From assembly GCA_002714165.1 (NCBI GenBank), contig PAWT01000027.1, positions 4,749 to 10,179 of the forward strand: DNA of 5,431 bases, given 5' to 3'. Of this stretch, positions 1-5,431 are shown one piece after another (the stretch's first letter is position 1; every line of letters starts with the position of its first letter). The notes under the pieces were generated by a model. The model worked only from the letters and a program-made list of their open reading frames with translations, ran no database searches and was not told the DNA's origin. Source of the stretch: Acidobacteriota bacterium. Lineage in GTDB: Bacteria > Acidobacteriota > Vicinamibacteria > Vicinamibacterales > UBA823. Both the position numbers and the translations under genes were made by a program.

Positions 1-414
1 TAGCATCCGCCTTTGATCGAGACTCACTGATCCATTGATCGCGTTTTCAAGTGCCGGGAACAACTCCGCAAGTGTGATCTCCGTGAGGAAGCCGAGGCTA
101 CCAAAGTTCACACCGAGTAGCGGGACATCTACGCCATGTTGCGCAATACGATCACCCATGGCGAGTAGGGTTCCGTCCCCACCTAGGACGAGAATCATGT
201 CAACTGCAGCCGGCATCTCATCCCGGCTACAGGTAGTTACCTGATTAGTCAGACCAGACAACGTCGCAGTCTCGGTTTCGAAGACACCCGTCAAGCTTCT
301 GGCATTAAGCCACTCGCTTAACTCGACCAGAGTGCCGGCAGCTTCCTGTAGCCCAGATTTAGCAACGACCCCGACGCGCTTAATTGCCTTTGTGTGATGG
401 TGAACGGCAGTCAT
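1..414 (-). CDS. nadK: NAD kinase (ATP-NAD kinase), N-terminal 138 codons, C-terminus beyond the left edge
   Basis: This gene is partial: it starts at 414 and stays open to base 1. NAD kinase phosphorylates NAD to NADP in the cytoplasm and is the only known route to NADP in most bacteria. Reading the minus strand gives a protein starting MTAVHHHTKAIKRVGVVAKS. The family signature LGGDGTLLAMGD lies at about residues 77-88, with GGDGT at 78-82 and Asp80 as the expected catalytic residue. GVNFGSLGFLTE follows at about 101-112 and is the second classic NAD kinase block. About 138 of the usual 280-300 residues are present, so the C-terminal NAD-binding half is outside the window. The start ATG overlaps the tlyA stop in an ATGA (411-414), which fixes the start and implies translational coupling. 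The three histidines at residues 5-7 look like chance. The identification is secure from the two motifs and the neighbours. Confidence 0.95.
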   Translation of the reverse strand, partial: MTAVHHHTKAIKRVGVVAKSGLQEAAGTLVELSEWLNARSLTGVFETETATLSGLTNQVTTCSRDEMPAAVDMILVLGGDGTLLAMGDRIAQHGVDVPLLGVNFGSLGFLTEITLAELFPALENAINGSVSLDQRRML

Positions 415-1178
415 GCCGTGTCCTCATGATGGCGCAAGTGAAGGAAGAACTCGCGATTGCCCTCAGTGCCGGTAATCGGTGATTCGATTGTACCCACCAC
501 CTTCAATCCTACCCGATCCACCGTAGTGCTGACCCGCTTGATGGCACGTGCATGCACTGCTGGGTTCTTGACGAGACCTCCTTTGCCGATCTCTGAACGG
601 TTAGCTTCGAATTGTGGCTTGACGAGTAGCAGGATGTTGCCACCCGGGCGTAAACGCGGAGGTAGCGCTGGGACAATTAATGTGAGCGAAATAAATGCGA
701 CATCGACCGTCACGAGATCGAAGTCTGTGAGACCCGGCGGCCAAGGCACAGCCTCGAGTGACCGAGCGTTGACGCGGTCGAGAACAGTGACCCGTGGGTC
801 CTGACGAAGCGACCAGGCGAGCTGTCCGCGGCCAACGTCGAGGGCTACGACCCGCCGTGCTCCTGCACGGAGGAGAACGTCCGTAAAACCACCGGTCGAG
901 GCGCCAATATCAAGCGCATCACGGTTGCTCGCTGATACGCCTAGCTGGGCGATCGCGTGAGCGAGTTTAATCCCACCCCGGCTGACATACGGATGATCTG
1001 GTTTGATTAATGTAATGTCGGCGTCGGTTGAAAGCATTGTGCCGGCTTTGGCCGCGACGCCGTTGTCCAGGCGGACCTGCCCGGCCAGAATCATAGAGCG
1101 TGCTCGTGTGCGAGAGGTAGCGAGGCCGCGGTCGACGAGAAGTGTATCCAGACGACGCTTCTGTTGTGCAGCAGTCAT
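411..1178 (-). CDS. tlyA: TlyA family rRNA 2'-O-methyltransferase (hemolysin A family)
   Basis: The 255-residue protein is full length for the family. Residues 8-50 form an S4 RNA-binding domain (RRLDTLLVDRGLATSRTRAR and on). An FtsJ-type Rossmann methyltransferase domain follows. SRGGIK is at 66-71, the SAM-binding DIGASTGGF at 90-98, VDVAFISL at 158-165, LVKPQFEA at 185-192 and the C-terminal GNREFFLHLR at 240-249. K71, D159, K187 and E243 match the K-D-K-E tetrad known from Mycobacterium tuberculosis TlyA, with near-identical spacing. The complete S4 domain fits the longer TlyA type, which methylates cytidines in both 16S and 23S rRNA (C1409 and C1920 in E. coli numbering). That dual specificity is inferred here. 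Older annotations say hemolysin, but the methyltransferase role is better supported. There is no clear Shine-Dalgarno before the ATG, and an in-frame stop lies five codons upstream, so translation probably depends on coupling to upstream reading. nadK overlaps its stop. Confidence 0.95.
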   Translation of the reverse strand: MTAAQQKRRLDTLLVDRGLATSRTRARSMILAGQVRLDNGVAAKAGTMLSTDADITLIKPDHPYVSRGGIKLAHAIAQLGVSASNRDALDIGASTGGFTDVLLRAGARRVVALDVGRGQLAWSLRQDPRVTVLDRVNARSLEAVPWPPGLTDFDLVTVDVAFISLTLIVPALPPRLRPGGNILLLVKPQFEANRSEIGKGGLVKNPAVHARAIKRVSTTVDRVGLKVVGTIESPITGTEGNREFFLHLRHHEDTA

Positions 1179-1228
1179 GTGACGACCGTTTCAGTTGATG
1201 CCATGGCCAGCGTGATGGGCCCGTACAT
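1175..1228 (-). CDS. possible 17-codon bridging ORF between ispA and tlyA
   Basis: This short frame encodes MYGPITLAMASTETVVT. Its ATG shares bases with the ispA stop (TAATG), and its TGA shares bases with the tlyA start (ATGA). It therefore spans the only sizeable gap in the cluster without leaving an untranslated base. I recognise no homology, and the peptide has no evident motif. A plausible role is to let ribosomes that finish ispA reinitiate, cross the gap and reinitiate at tlyA, which lacks its own Shine-Dalgarno. It has no Shine-Dalgarno either. A frame this short with both junctions aligned can arise by chance, so real translation is unproven. Confidence 0.3.
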   Translation of the reverse strand: MYGPITLAMASTETVVT

Positions 1229-2178
1229 TAGCGGGTTCGAGAAACCACCCAATCGACTATCTGCGTGAGCCGGCTTTCGAGGCCCGTCTCTCGCAATGCA
1301 TCTCGTGCGCGGTTCGCTGCTTCAGCGGCGTGATTTCGAGATGCCTCCACACCATAGAGCGATGGGTAGGTTGGCTTTCCGGCTGCTGCATCTTTCCCGG
1401 CCGTCTTGCCAAGGTCAGGTGCTGCGCCCTCAACGTCAAGGATGTCGTCGACAATCTGGAACGCCAGACCCAAATTCTGTGCGTAAATGCGAATCGCGTT
1501 CACCGCCGCATCACTTCCCCCTGCGATAATCGCTCCGGAGACGGCCGCAGCTTTGATGAGTGCTCCTGTTTTCCGCTCGTGCATATCCAGAAGTGCATCA
1601 GCATCAAGTTGCGTGGTTGGACCACTGGCTAGCTGTTTGTTGAGACCGCTAGCCTCAAGGTCAATTGCTTGTCCGCCCACCATACCAGCGGCACCAGCAG
1701 CTTCGGCGACGGCCCCAATGGCTCGAAGGCGCCGTCCCATTGCTTCCGCGTCCTCGCGGCTTCCCGTCTTCGCCATGACGGTAAACGCTTCGGTCAAAAG
1801 GCCGTCGCCAGACAGGATGGCCAGACCATCACCAAAAATGACGTGCGCCGTCGGTCGACCACGACGTAATGTGTCGTTATCCATGGCCGGTAGGTCGTCG
1901 TGCACTAGTGAGTAGGTATGTATCAACTCGATAGCGCAAGCAAACGGCAATGCCAGTGCCCGTGAGGACCCCATAGCAGAAGTTGAGTCAATCGCATCTG
2001 CTGCTGCGAGCGTTAGGACCGGACGAAAGCGCTTACCACCTGCTGTGACGCTATAGTGCATCGCCTTAGCGATGGTGGATGGACATCCTGGAGCTGAGGG
2101 CAGTAAGGTTTCCAGGGCCTCGTCTATATCAGCCTTGCAGGCGGAAAAATATTCGGTGAGGTCTGAAAGTGGGGTCAC
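1228..2178 (-). CDS. ispA: farnesyl diphosphate synthase (short-chain polyprenyl synthetase)
   Basis: This cytoplasmic enzyme condenses isopentenyl diphosphate with dimethylallyl and then geranyl diphosphate to give C15 farnesyl diphosphate, the precursor of undecaprenyl carriers and quinone side chains. The 316 residues are slightly longer than the usual 290-300. Visible motifs are GGKRFRP (47-53), the first aspartate-rich motif DDLPAMD (94-100), RRGRPTAH (105-112), GGQAIDLE (168-175), KTG (203-205) and the second aspartate-rich motif FQIVDDILD (240-248). The DDxxxxD form of the first motif, with Tyr89 five residues before it (HTYSLVHDD), is the bacterial type II farnesyl synthase pattern and argues against a longer-chain synthase. 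The start is GTG at 2178, overlapping the xseB stop as GTGA; no methionine codon follows until residue 40, inside the conserved fold. The stop is TAA. Product chain length is inferred from motif type. Confidence 0.94.
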   Translation of the reverse strand: MTPLSDLTEYFSACKADIDEALETLLPSAPGCPSTIAKAMHYSVTAGGKRFRPVLTLAAADAIDSTSAMGSSRALALPFACAIELIHTYSLVHDDLPAMDNDTLRRGRPTAHVIFGDGLAILSGDGLLTEAFTVMAKTGSREDAEAMGRRLRAIGAVAEAAGAAGMVGGQAIDLEASGLNKQLASGPTTQLDADALLDMHERKTGALIKAAAVSGAIIAGGSDAAVNAIRIYAQNLGLAFQIVDDILDVEGAAPDLGKTAGKDAAAGKPTYPSLYGVEASRNHAAEAANRARDALRETGLESRLTQIVDWVVSRTR

Positions 2179-2438
2179 TGGGCAGGCTCGTCCGCGTCTG
2201 AATCAGGAGTATTCAGCGAATCAGTCGCATCGCTTAACTCGCCTTGCTCGTTCAGCACCTCGATTTTTTTTTCGGCTTCCTCAAGCCGTTGATGACAAAA
2301 CCGAGAGAGTTGAACGCCACGCTCGAATAGCTCGAGAGACTTGTCGAGCGACAAGTCGCCCTCTTCCAATGTGCTTACAATCGTTTCCAGCTCGCTAATG
2401 GCCGATTCGAAATCCTTAATCTTGGTCTTGCTACTCAT
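2175..2438 (-). CDS. xseB: exodeoxyribonuclease VII small subunit
   Basis: This 87-residue protein is the small subunit of exonuclease VII, which binds the large subunit in several copies; the complex degrades single-stranded DNA from both ends to oligonucleotides. It has the family's helical hairpin: FESAISELETIVSTLEEGDL at about 10-29, SLELFERGVQLSRFC at about 34-48, then RLEEAEKKIEVL at about 51-62. The last 25 residues are acidic and low in complexity (for example SDSDADEP-like composition) and probably disordered, as in many relatives. It starts 11 bp after the xseA stop with only a weak purine stretch upstream, and its TGA overlaps the ispA GTG. Directly following the large-subunit gene fits co-expression of both subunits. 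Confidence 0.96.
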   Translation of the reverse strand: MSSKTKIKDFESAISELETIVSTLEEGDLSLDKSLELFERGVQLSRFCHQRLEEAEKKIEVLNEQGELSDATDSLNTPDSDADEPAQ

Positions 2439-2449
2439 ACTTTACCCGT

Positions 2450-3913
2450 TCATTCTTTTGAAGTTCGTATCTCGGTAGATGCGGATGGTCGTTTCATGGT
2501 GATTACCTTACAACCCAATTCACCACGATGAAGAGTGACATGCACTGCGTCACCCTTTTCAACTAAGCTGGCGTCCGACACGATTCCGGAGCGGTCACTG
2601 TTCCAGCAAACAGCGTAGCCCCGACCCAAGACTCCTAGGGGGCTCAAGTTTTCAAGTCGGCCGGCAAGTGCCACAAGAGACTCCCGTCGCTCGGAGAGGT
2701 GGCGCGTTATTTCACGAGTAAGTCGCCCCTTTGAGAGGGTGAGCCGCGTGGTAATTGCACCCACGGTCCGCCGGAGGTCACGGCCTTCGAGACGCAAGCG
2801 GAGTTCGTGATAGCGCCGTTGGACGCGTCCAACAAATCTGCGCGTTGTACGCGAGAGGCCATACGAGAGATCGACGGCCCGACGACCCGTCAACGCAAGG
2901 CGGGTAGGCCACGCTGCCAAGCCTGGTCGCTGCTCAAGGGAGCGAACCCGCGCTTGCTTGGAATGAATTCTCATCGACGCCCCGTTGCGTAACCGCTCCC
3001 GCATCCGGTCAATTTGCGCGCGAAATTCATCCTTTCTGGTTACTACCAGTTCAGCTGCAGCAGACGGGGTAGGTGCTCTGAGATCAGCAGCAAAATCGGC
3101 AATGGTGAAATCGGTTTCGTGGCCTACTGCTGAAATGATAGGAACAGTCGACGCAACGATGGCACGCGCCACCACCTCTTCATTGAAGGCCCACAGATCT
3201 TCTATGGACCCTCCGCCCCGGCCGACGATAATGACGTCAACGCCGCTAAGTTCAGCAATTTGGTTCAGTGCTTGGGCGATGTCGTTACCCGCGCCTTCGC
3301 CTTGAACGTGTGCCGGGCGGATGACTAGGTGCACGTTAGGGTAGCGCCGACCCAGTATGTGGATGATGTCGCGTAACGCAGCGCCATCCATGGATGTAAC
3401 GATGCCGATCTTTCGGGGTAATGTCGGCAGCGACTGTTTACTTGACGGGTCGAATAACCCCTCCAATTCAAGACGACGTTTCAGCTGCTCAAAAGCTAGT
3501 TGAAGCGCGCCGACACCGTGCGGTTCTATATGCTCGCAGACGACTTGGTATTCGCCCTTGGGTTCGTAGACGCTCAGGCGACCCCGCACAATCACGCGCA
3601 TGCCATCATCAGGAGTAAAACGGAGGTGTCTCACTGCCGACCGAAACATGACTCCCTTTAGCTGTGCCCCAGCGTCCTTTAGCGTGAAATAGACATGTCC
3701 GGTACGCCAACGCCTGTAGTTTGACAATTCGCCATCGATCCAGATCTCGCCGTAGGTGGTTTCGAGTAATTCCCGAACCTCAGAAGTTAGTTCTGTGACT
3801 GTGAAAATACGGCGCGTTGTTGGTTTGGCTGGTGAGAGCGATGCCTTGCTCAATTGTATGTCACTAGTTGCATGGGCGTGATCGTCGAACGGAAGGTCAA
3901 CAAGCTCTGCCAT
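2450..3913 (-). CDS. xseA: exodeoxyribonuclease VII large subunit
   Basis: This 487-residue protein is the catalytic subunit of exonuclease VII, a cytoplasmic single-strand-specific DNase involved in repair and clearing of single-stranded DNA. Residues 1-35 are a variable tail. An OB-fold follows (FTVTELTSEVRELLE at about 37-51, GHVYFTLKD at 72-80, VIVRGRLSVYEPKGEYQ at 107-123). The catalytic domain includes IGIVTSMDGAALRDI (169-183), GRGGGSIEDLWAFN (231-244) and VGHETDFTIADFAADLRAPT (263-282). D182, R232, H265 and D268 fall where I recall the E. coli essential residues D155, R205, H238 and D241, with the same spacing. An arginine-rich region at about 300-420 fits the long coiled-coil arm that binds XseB. 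The conserved C-terminal LSPLGVLGRGYAV is at 424-436. The ATG lies one base after the ymdB stop, which supports this start even though the tail is about 25 residues longer than in E. coli. Confidence 0.97.
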   Translation of the reverse strand: MAELVDLPFDDHAHATSDIQLSKASLSPAKPTTRRIFTVTELTSEVRELLETTYGEIWIDGELSNYRRWRTGHVYFTLKDAGAQLKGVMFRSAVRHLRFTPDDGMRVIVRGRLSVYEPKGEYQVVCEHIEPHGVGALQLAFEQLKRRLELEGLFDPSSKQSLPTLPRKIGIVTSMDGAALRDIIHILGRRYPNVHLVIRPAHVQGEGAGNDIAQALNQIAELSGVDVIIVGRGGGSIEDLWAFNEEVVARAIVASTVPIISAVGHETDFTIADFAADLRAPTPSAAAELVVTRKDEFRAQIDRMRERLRNGASMRIHSKQARVRSLEQRPGLAAWPTRLALTGRRAVDLSYGLSRTTRRFVGRVQRRYHELRLRLEGRDLRRTVGAITTRLTLSKGRLTREITRHLSERRESLVALAGRLENLSPLGVLGRGYAVCWNSDRSGIVSDASLVEKGDAVHVTLHRGELGCKVITMKRPSASTEIRTSKE

Positions 3914-3914
3914 T

Positions 3915-4730
3915 TCAGGCTACCGGTTGTGCAGTGAGAGATTCAACATCCTGGAGGTTTAGGCTAAGTCTCGTAATGTTAATGGCTCGTCCCGTTGTGG
4001 AATCTGCTGTCACGACAACTGCATGCAGTCTTGGGTCACCAGAGGCTGTTTCGAATCGATTGGGCAGGCCATTAATAAATCGAGAGATTACGATGCTCTT
4101 TTCCACCCCGATGACTGAGTTGTGGGGTCCGGTCATTCCAACATCCGTAATGCAGGCTGTTCCACCCGGCAGTAGCCTGGCATCGGCAGTTTGTACGTGC
4201 GTGTGGGTTCCCACCACAGCCGTTACCTTACTGTCGAGGTACCAGCCCATCGCAATTTTCTCTGAGGTTGCCTCTGCGTGGAAGTCCACTAGAACGACTC
4301 GGGCGTGGTCATGTGCTAAACGAATTTGGTCCAGGATCACGCTAAAAGGATTGTCAATTGGCTGCATGAAGATCCGACCCATAACGTTGATCACGGCCAC
4401 GGGTTCTCCGGCCGCCGTTGTAACTGTGCAGAGTCCGCTACCTGGGGTCCCAGCGGGGTAGTTGGCCGGTCGGATCAACCTGGGTTCAATTTCTATGTAG
4501 TCGAAGACTTCTTTCTTGTCCCAGATGTGGTTGCCTGAGGTCATTACGTCCACGCCGAGAGCGACCAGCGATTCTCCGATTTCCCGTGTGATACCGAAAC
4601 CGCCAGCCGCATTCTCCACGTTGGCTATAACTAGGTCGATTTCATGCTGAGCGACGATCGCACGTAGGCCGCGCTTGACGATCTCACGCCCAGGTTTACC
4701 CACGATGTCCCCGATAAAGAGCAGCTTCAT
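3915..4730 (-). CDS. ymdB: YmdB family metallophosphoesterase (TIGR00282 type, cyclic-nucleotide/2',3'-phosphodiesterase)
   Basis: The 271-residue protein has the full length of the family. All expected metal-ligand positions are visible: D8 in FIGDIVGKPGR, E39 and N40 in VIANVENAAGGFG, N67 and H68 in MTSGNHIWD, H151 in LVDFHAEATSEK, and H176 and H178 in VGTHTHVQTAD. These match the dinuclear iron site known in Bacillus subtilis YmdB almost residue for residue. YmdB acts on cyclic nucleotides such as 2',3'-cAMP in vitro and affects gene expression and biofilm behaviour in Bacillus. The substrate in this organism is unknown. In Firmicutes and some Acidobacteriota the gene often follows rny (RNase Y); here it instead heads the xseAB cluster and faces rpoZ. 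A weak Shine-Dalgarno (TTAGGT) lies nine bases upstream of the ATG. The stop is one base from the xseA start. Confidence 0.94.
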   Translation of the reverse strand: MKLLFIGDIVGKPGREIVKRGLRAIVAQHEIDLVIANVENAAGGFGITREIGESLVALGVDVMTSGNHIWDKKEVFDYIEIEPRLIRPANYPAGTPGSGLCTVTTAAGEPVAVINVMGRIFMQPIDNPFSVILDQIRLAHDHARVVLVDFHAEATSEKIAMGWYLDSKVTAVVGTHTHVQTADARLLPGGTACITDVGMTGPHNSVIGVEKSIVISRFINGLPNRFETASGDPRLHAVVVTADSTTGRAINITRLSLNLQDVESLTAQPVA

Positions 4731-4944
4731 GAAGAATTACCTAACCCATTATAGCTTCGGTGCAACCGGGAGACTGTTGTCTGATGTGTCCACTTTATCC
4801 AAAAGCAAACAAATACGTTATCAGTCAGGATCAAGGTTGGCGGCTTGGAGCGGCCGATGCTGAATTTGGTCGAGAAGCCGAGGTGTTTGATGGAGAAATT
4901 GTGAACGCCTAGAGAGTGCCGACTGGAGTCCGTCAGTTTCGGTA
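4731..4944. promoter_or_regulatory. divergent intergenic region between ymdB and rpoZ
   Basis: This stretch separates the left-running cluster from rpoZ, so it should carry promoters for both directions. The ymdB-proximal part is AT-richer and holds a TATAAT on the minus strand. On the plus strand I find no -35/-10 pair with acceptable spacing. In the GC-richer half, CGGCTT (4841-4846) and AAGCCG (4875-4880) form a perfect 6-bp inverted repeat around a 28-base loop; this is too weak to call a structured RNA. I see no tRNA, 6S-like fold or credible small gene. The reading frame of rpoZ is closed by a stop at 4888-4890. Confidence 0.6.
4748..4753 (-). promoter_or_regulatory. candidate -10 box (TATAAT) for the ymdB-xseA-xseB-ispA-tlyA-nadK cluster
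   Basis: The minus strand reads TATAAT here, a perfect sigma-70 -10 consensus, ending 17 bases before the ymdB ATG. Transcription would begin around 4740-4742, giving a leader of only about 10-12 bases that still contains the AGGT Shine-Dalgarno-like element. The expected -35 position (about 4770-4777) reads CAGTCT or ACAGTC, a poor match to TTGACA, and there is no extended -10 TG. It is the best promoter candidate for the cluster but rests on one hexamer. Confidence 0.4.
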
Positions 4945-5289
4945 ATGGATGGCGCTACTGTGCGATTTCGGATACCCTGTTGGGTTATGGATGAGACACT
5001 TGAGGTTCCAGGGACTGAGGAGTCCGTCGTTGAGGCCGTTACCCCCGAACCACGGAAGATGCCAGAAATTCAGAGCCGTTTTCTCTATGTCGATGTATCA
5101 GCTAAACGCGCCAAGCAGCTTCGTCGTGGTGCGCTTCCGCGTTTAGCGCACCTTCGGCCGGATCCCGAAACGGGTGCGCGGGTTGATACAGATGCCAGAT
5201 TGGAGCGGGTGGCGATGCAGGAAGTCAAGGAGGGGAGGGTCGTTTACGAAATGCCTGACGAGGTCGTTAAAGGAAAGGGCACGAAGTGA
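4945..5289 (+). CDS. rpoZ: DNA-directed RNA polymerase omega subunit
   Basis: Omega is the small RNA polymerase subunit that binds the beta' C-terminal region, helps assembly and in many bacteria contributes to the ppGpp site. The conserved core is visible: SRFLYVDVSAKRAKQLRRG at 44-62, where SRF and the RAxQL stretch are typical, then LERVAMQEVKEGRVVYE at 86-102, matching the ...AxxEVxxG... helix. Between them is a linker with RPDPETGARVDTD. The protein is 114 residues if it starts at 4945, with about 40 residues before the core. The true start is uncertain: in-frame ATG codons at 4987 (leaving 100 residues) and 5059 (76 residues, closest to a minimal omega) are possible, and none has a well-placed Shine-Dalgarno (GGAG at 4925-4928 is 16 bases from the first ATG). 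The usual partner gmk is not directly upstream. The stop overlaps the next gene's GTG. Confidence 0.82.
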   Translation: MDGATVRFRIPCWVMDETLEVPGTEESVVEAVTPEPRKMPEIQSRFLYVDVSAKRAKQLRRGALPRLAHLRPDPETGARVDTDARLERVAMQEVKEGRVVYEMPDEVVKGKGTK

Positions 5290-5431
5290 ATTCCGCCGAG
5301 GTTATGGATCTGGTTATTGGGTCCCTGAAGGGTCTTGGCGCCACGACTGGGTTCTTACTTGTACTCTTCATTGGGTTCTGCGTTGTGCTAGGTTTTCCAA
5401 AATTGCGGCCGGGTAGTCGGAAGACCTTGGT
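5286..5431 (+). CDS. small membrane protein of unknown function, N-terminal 48 codons, cut by the right edge
   Basis: A GTG at 5286 overlaps the rpoZ stop as GTGA, and the frame stays open to the window end. It is preceded by AAGGG at 5275-5279, six bases upstream, and AGGA at 5271-5274, so the start is well supported; an ATG at 5304 is the alternative. The N-terminus (MNSAEVMDLVIGSLKGLG) leads into a hydrophobic stretch at about residues 20-37 (TTGFLLVLFIGFCVVLGF) long enough for one transmembrane helix. A basic segment follows (PKLRPGSRKT), which by the positive-inside rule suggests the following part is cytoplasmic. I do not recognise the family. The overlap with rpoZ suggests co-transcription. 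The more usual partner coaBC does not fit, because a membrane-spanning start is not expected there. Confidence 0.7.
   Translation, partial: MNSAEVMDLVIGSLKGLGATTGFLLVLFIGFCVVLGFPKLRPGSRKTL

Noticed and set aside
35..244. 69-codon plus-strand open frame at the left edge
   Set aside because: It is antisense to the NAD kinase GGDGT and GVNFGSLGF motifs; no independent support.
411..1178. TlyA as a true hemolysin or pore-forming toxin
   Set aside because: The S4 domain, SAM motif and K-D-K-E tetrad indicate an rRNA methyltransferase; the hemolysin name is historical.
1201..1226. Short GC-rich pairings (GGCC/GGCC, CCCG/CGGG) after ispA as an intrinsic terminator
   Set aside because: Stems are only four pairs and no T-run follows on the minus strand; a terminator inside a coupled cluster is unlikely.
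1487..1915. 142-codon plus-strand open frame opposite ispA
   Set aside because: It covers the antisense of the conserved ispA core; its alanine, serine and proline-rich, low-complexity composition is typical of a shadow frame.
3868..4461. 197-codon plus-strand open frame opposite ymdB and the xseA start
   Set aside because: It lies antisense to a clearly conserved gene with intact metal ligands, and its translation (serine-, threonine- and arginine-rich, no domain) looks like a reverse-strand shadow.
4841..4880. Inverted repeat CGGCTT / AAGCCG as a structured RNA or terminator
   Set aside because: Only six pairs around a 28-base loop, no U-tract, and no match to a riboswitch or 6S RNA that I can recognise.
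5174..5416. 80-codon plus-strand frame overlapping rpoZ and the following gene
   Set aside because: It is out of frame with both supported genes, is rich in Trp, Arg and Cys, and starts inside the omega core.

Overview
The window is a compact bacterial housekeeping locus. Six genes run leftward on the minus strand as one tightly packed cluster. In transcription order they are a YmdB-type phosphodiesterase, xseA, xseB, an ispA-type farnesyl diphosphate synthase, tlyA and nadK, with nadK cut by the left edge. Two genes run rightward from the other side of an intergenic region of about 210 bp: an RNA polymerase omega subunit (rpoZ) and the beginning of a small membrane protein of unknown function, cut by the right edge. 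I see no tRNA, rRNA, CRISPR array, insertion sequence or phage gene.

The gene content suggests a chromosomal region of a Gram-negative-type bacterium with moderate GC. The xseA-xseB-ispA-tlyA-nadK order is common in Proteobacteria, Acidobacteriota and relatives. The omega protein, with an SRFLYVDVSAKRAKQLRRG segment, reminds me of Acidobacteriota (Vicinamibacteria-like) sequences, but this is recall and not a search result.

Layout of the left-running cluster: ymdB (4730 to 3915) is followed after one base by xseA (3913 to 2450), after 11 bp by xseB (2438 to 2175), with a GTGA overlap by ispA (GTG start, 2178 to 1228), after 49 bp by tlyA (1178 to 411), and with an ATGA overlap by nadK (start 414, off the left edge). 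The spacing indicates one transcript with translational coupling. The only real gap, between ispA and tlyA, is exactly spanned by a 17-codon reading frame that starts in a TAATG with the ispA stop and ends in an ATGA with the tlyA start. A good TATAAT sits just upstream of ymdB and may be the cluster promoter.

In function, the cluster combines nuclease activity (XseA/XseB), isoprenoid chain elongation (IspA), ribosomal RNA 2'-O-methylation (TlyA), NADP supply (NadK) and a metallophosphodiesterase (YmdB). This is a conserved housekeeping neighbourhood and not an obvious dedicated system. I found no convincing new biological system. The points most worth a second look are the bridging mini-ORF at the place where dxs often lies, and the unidentified membrane protein coupled to rpoZ.
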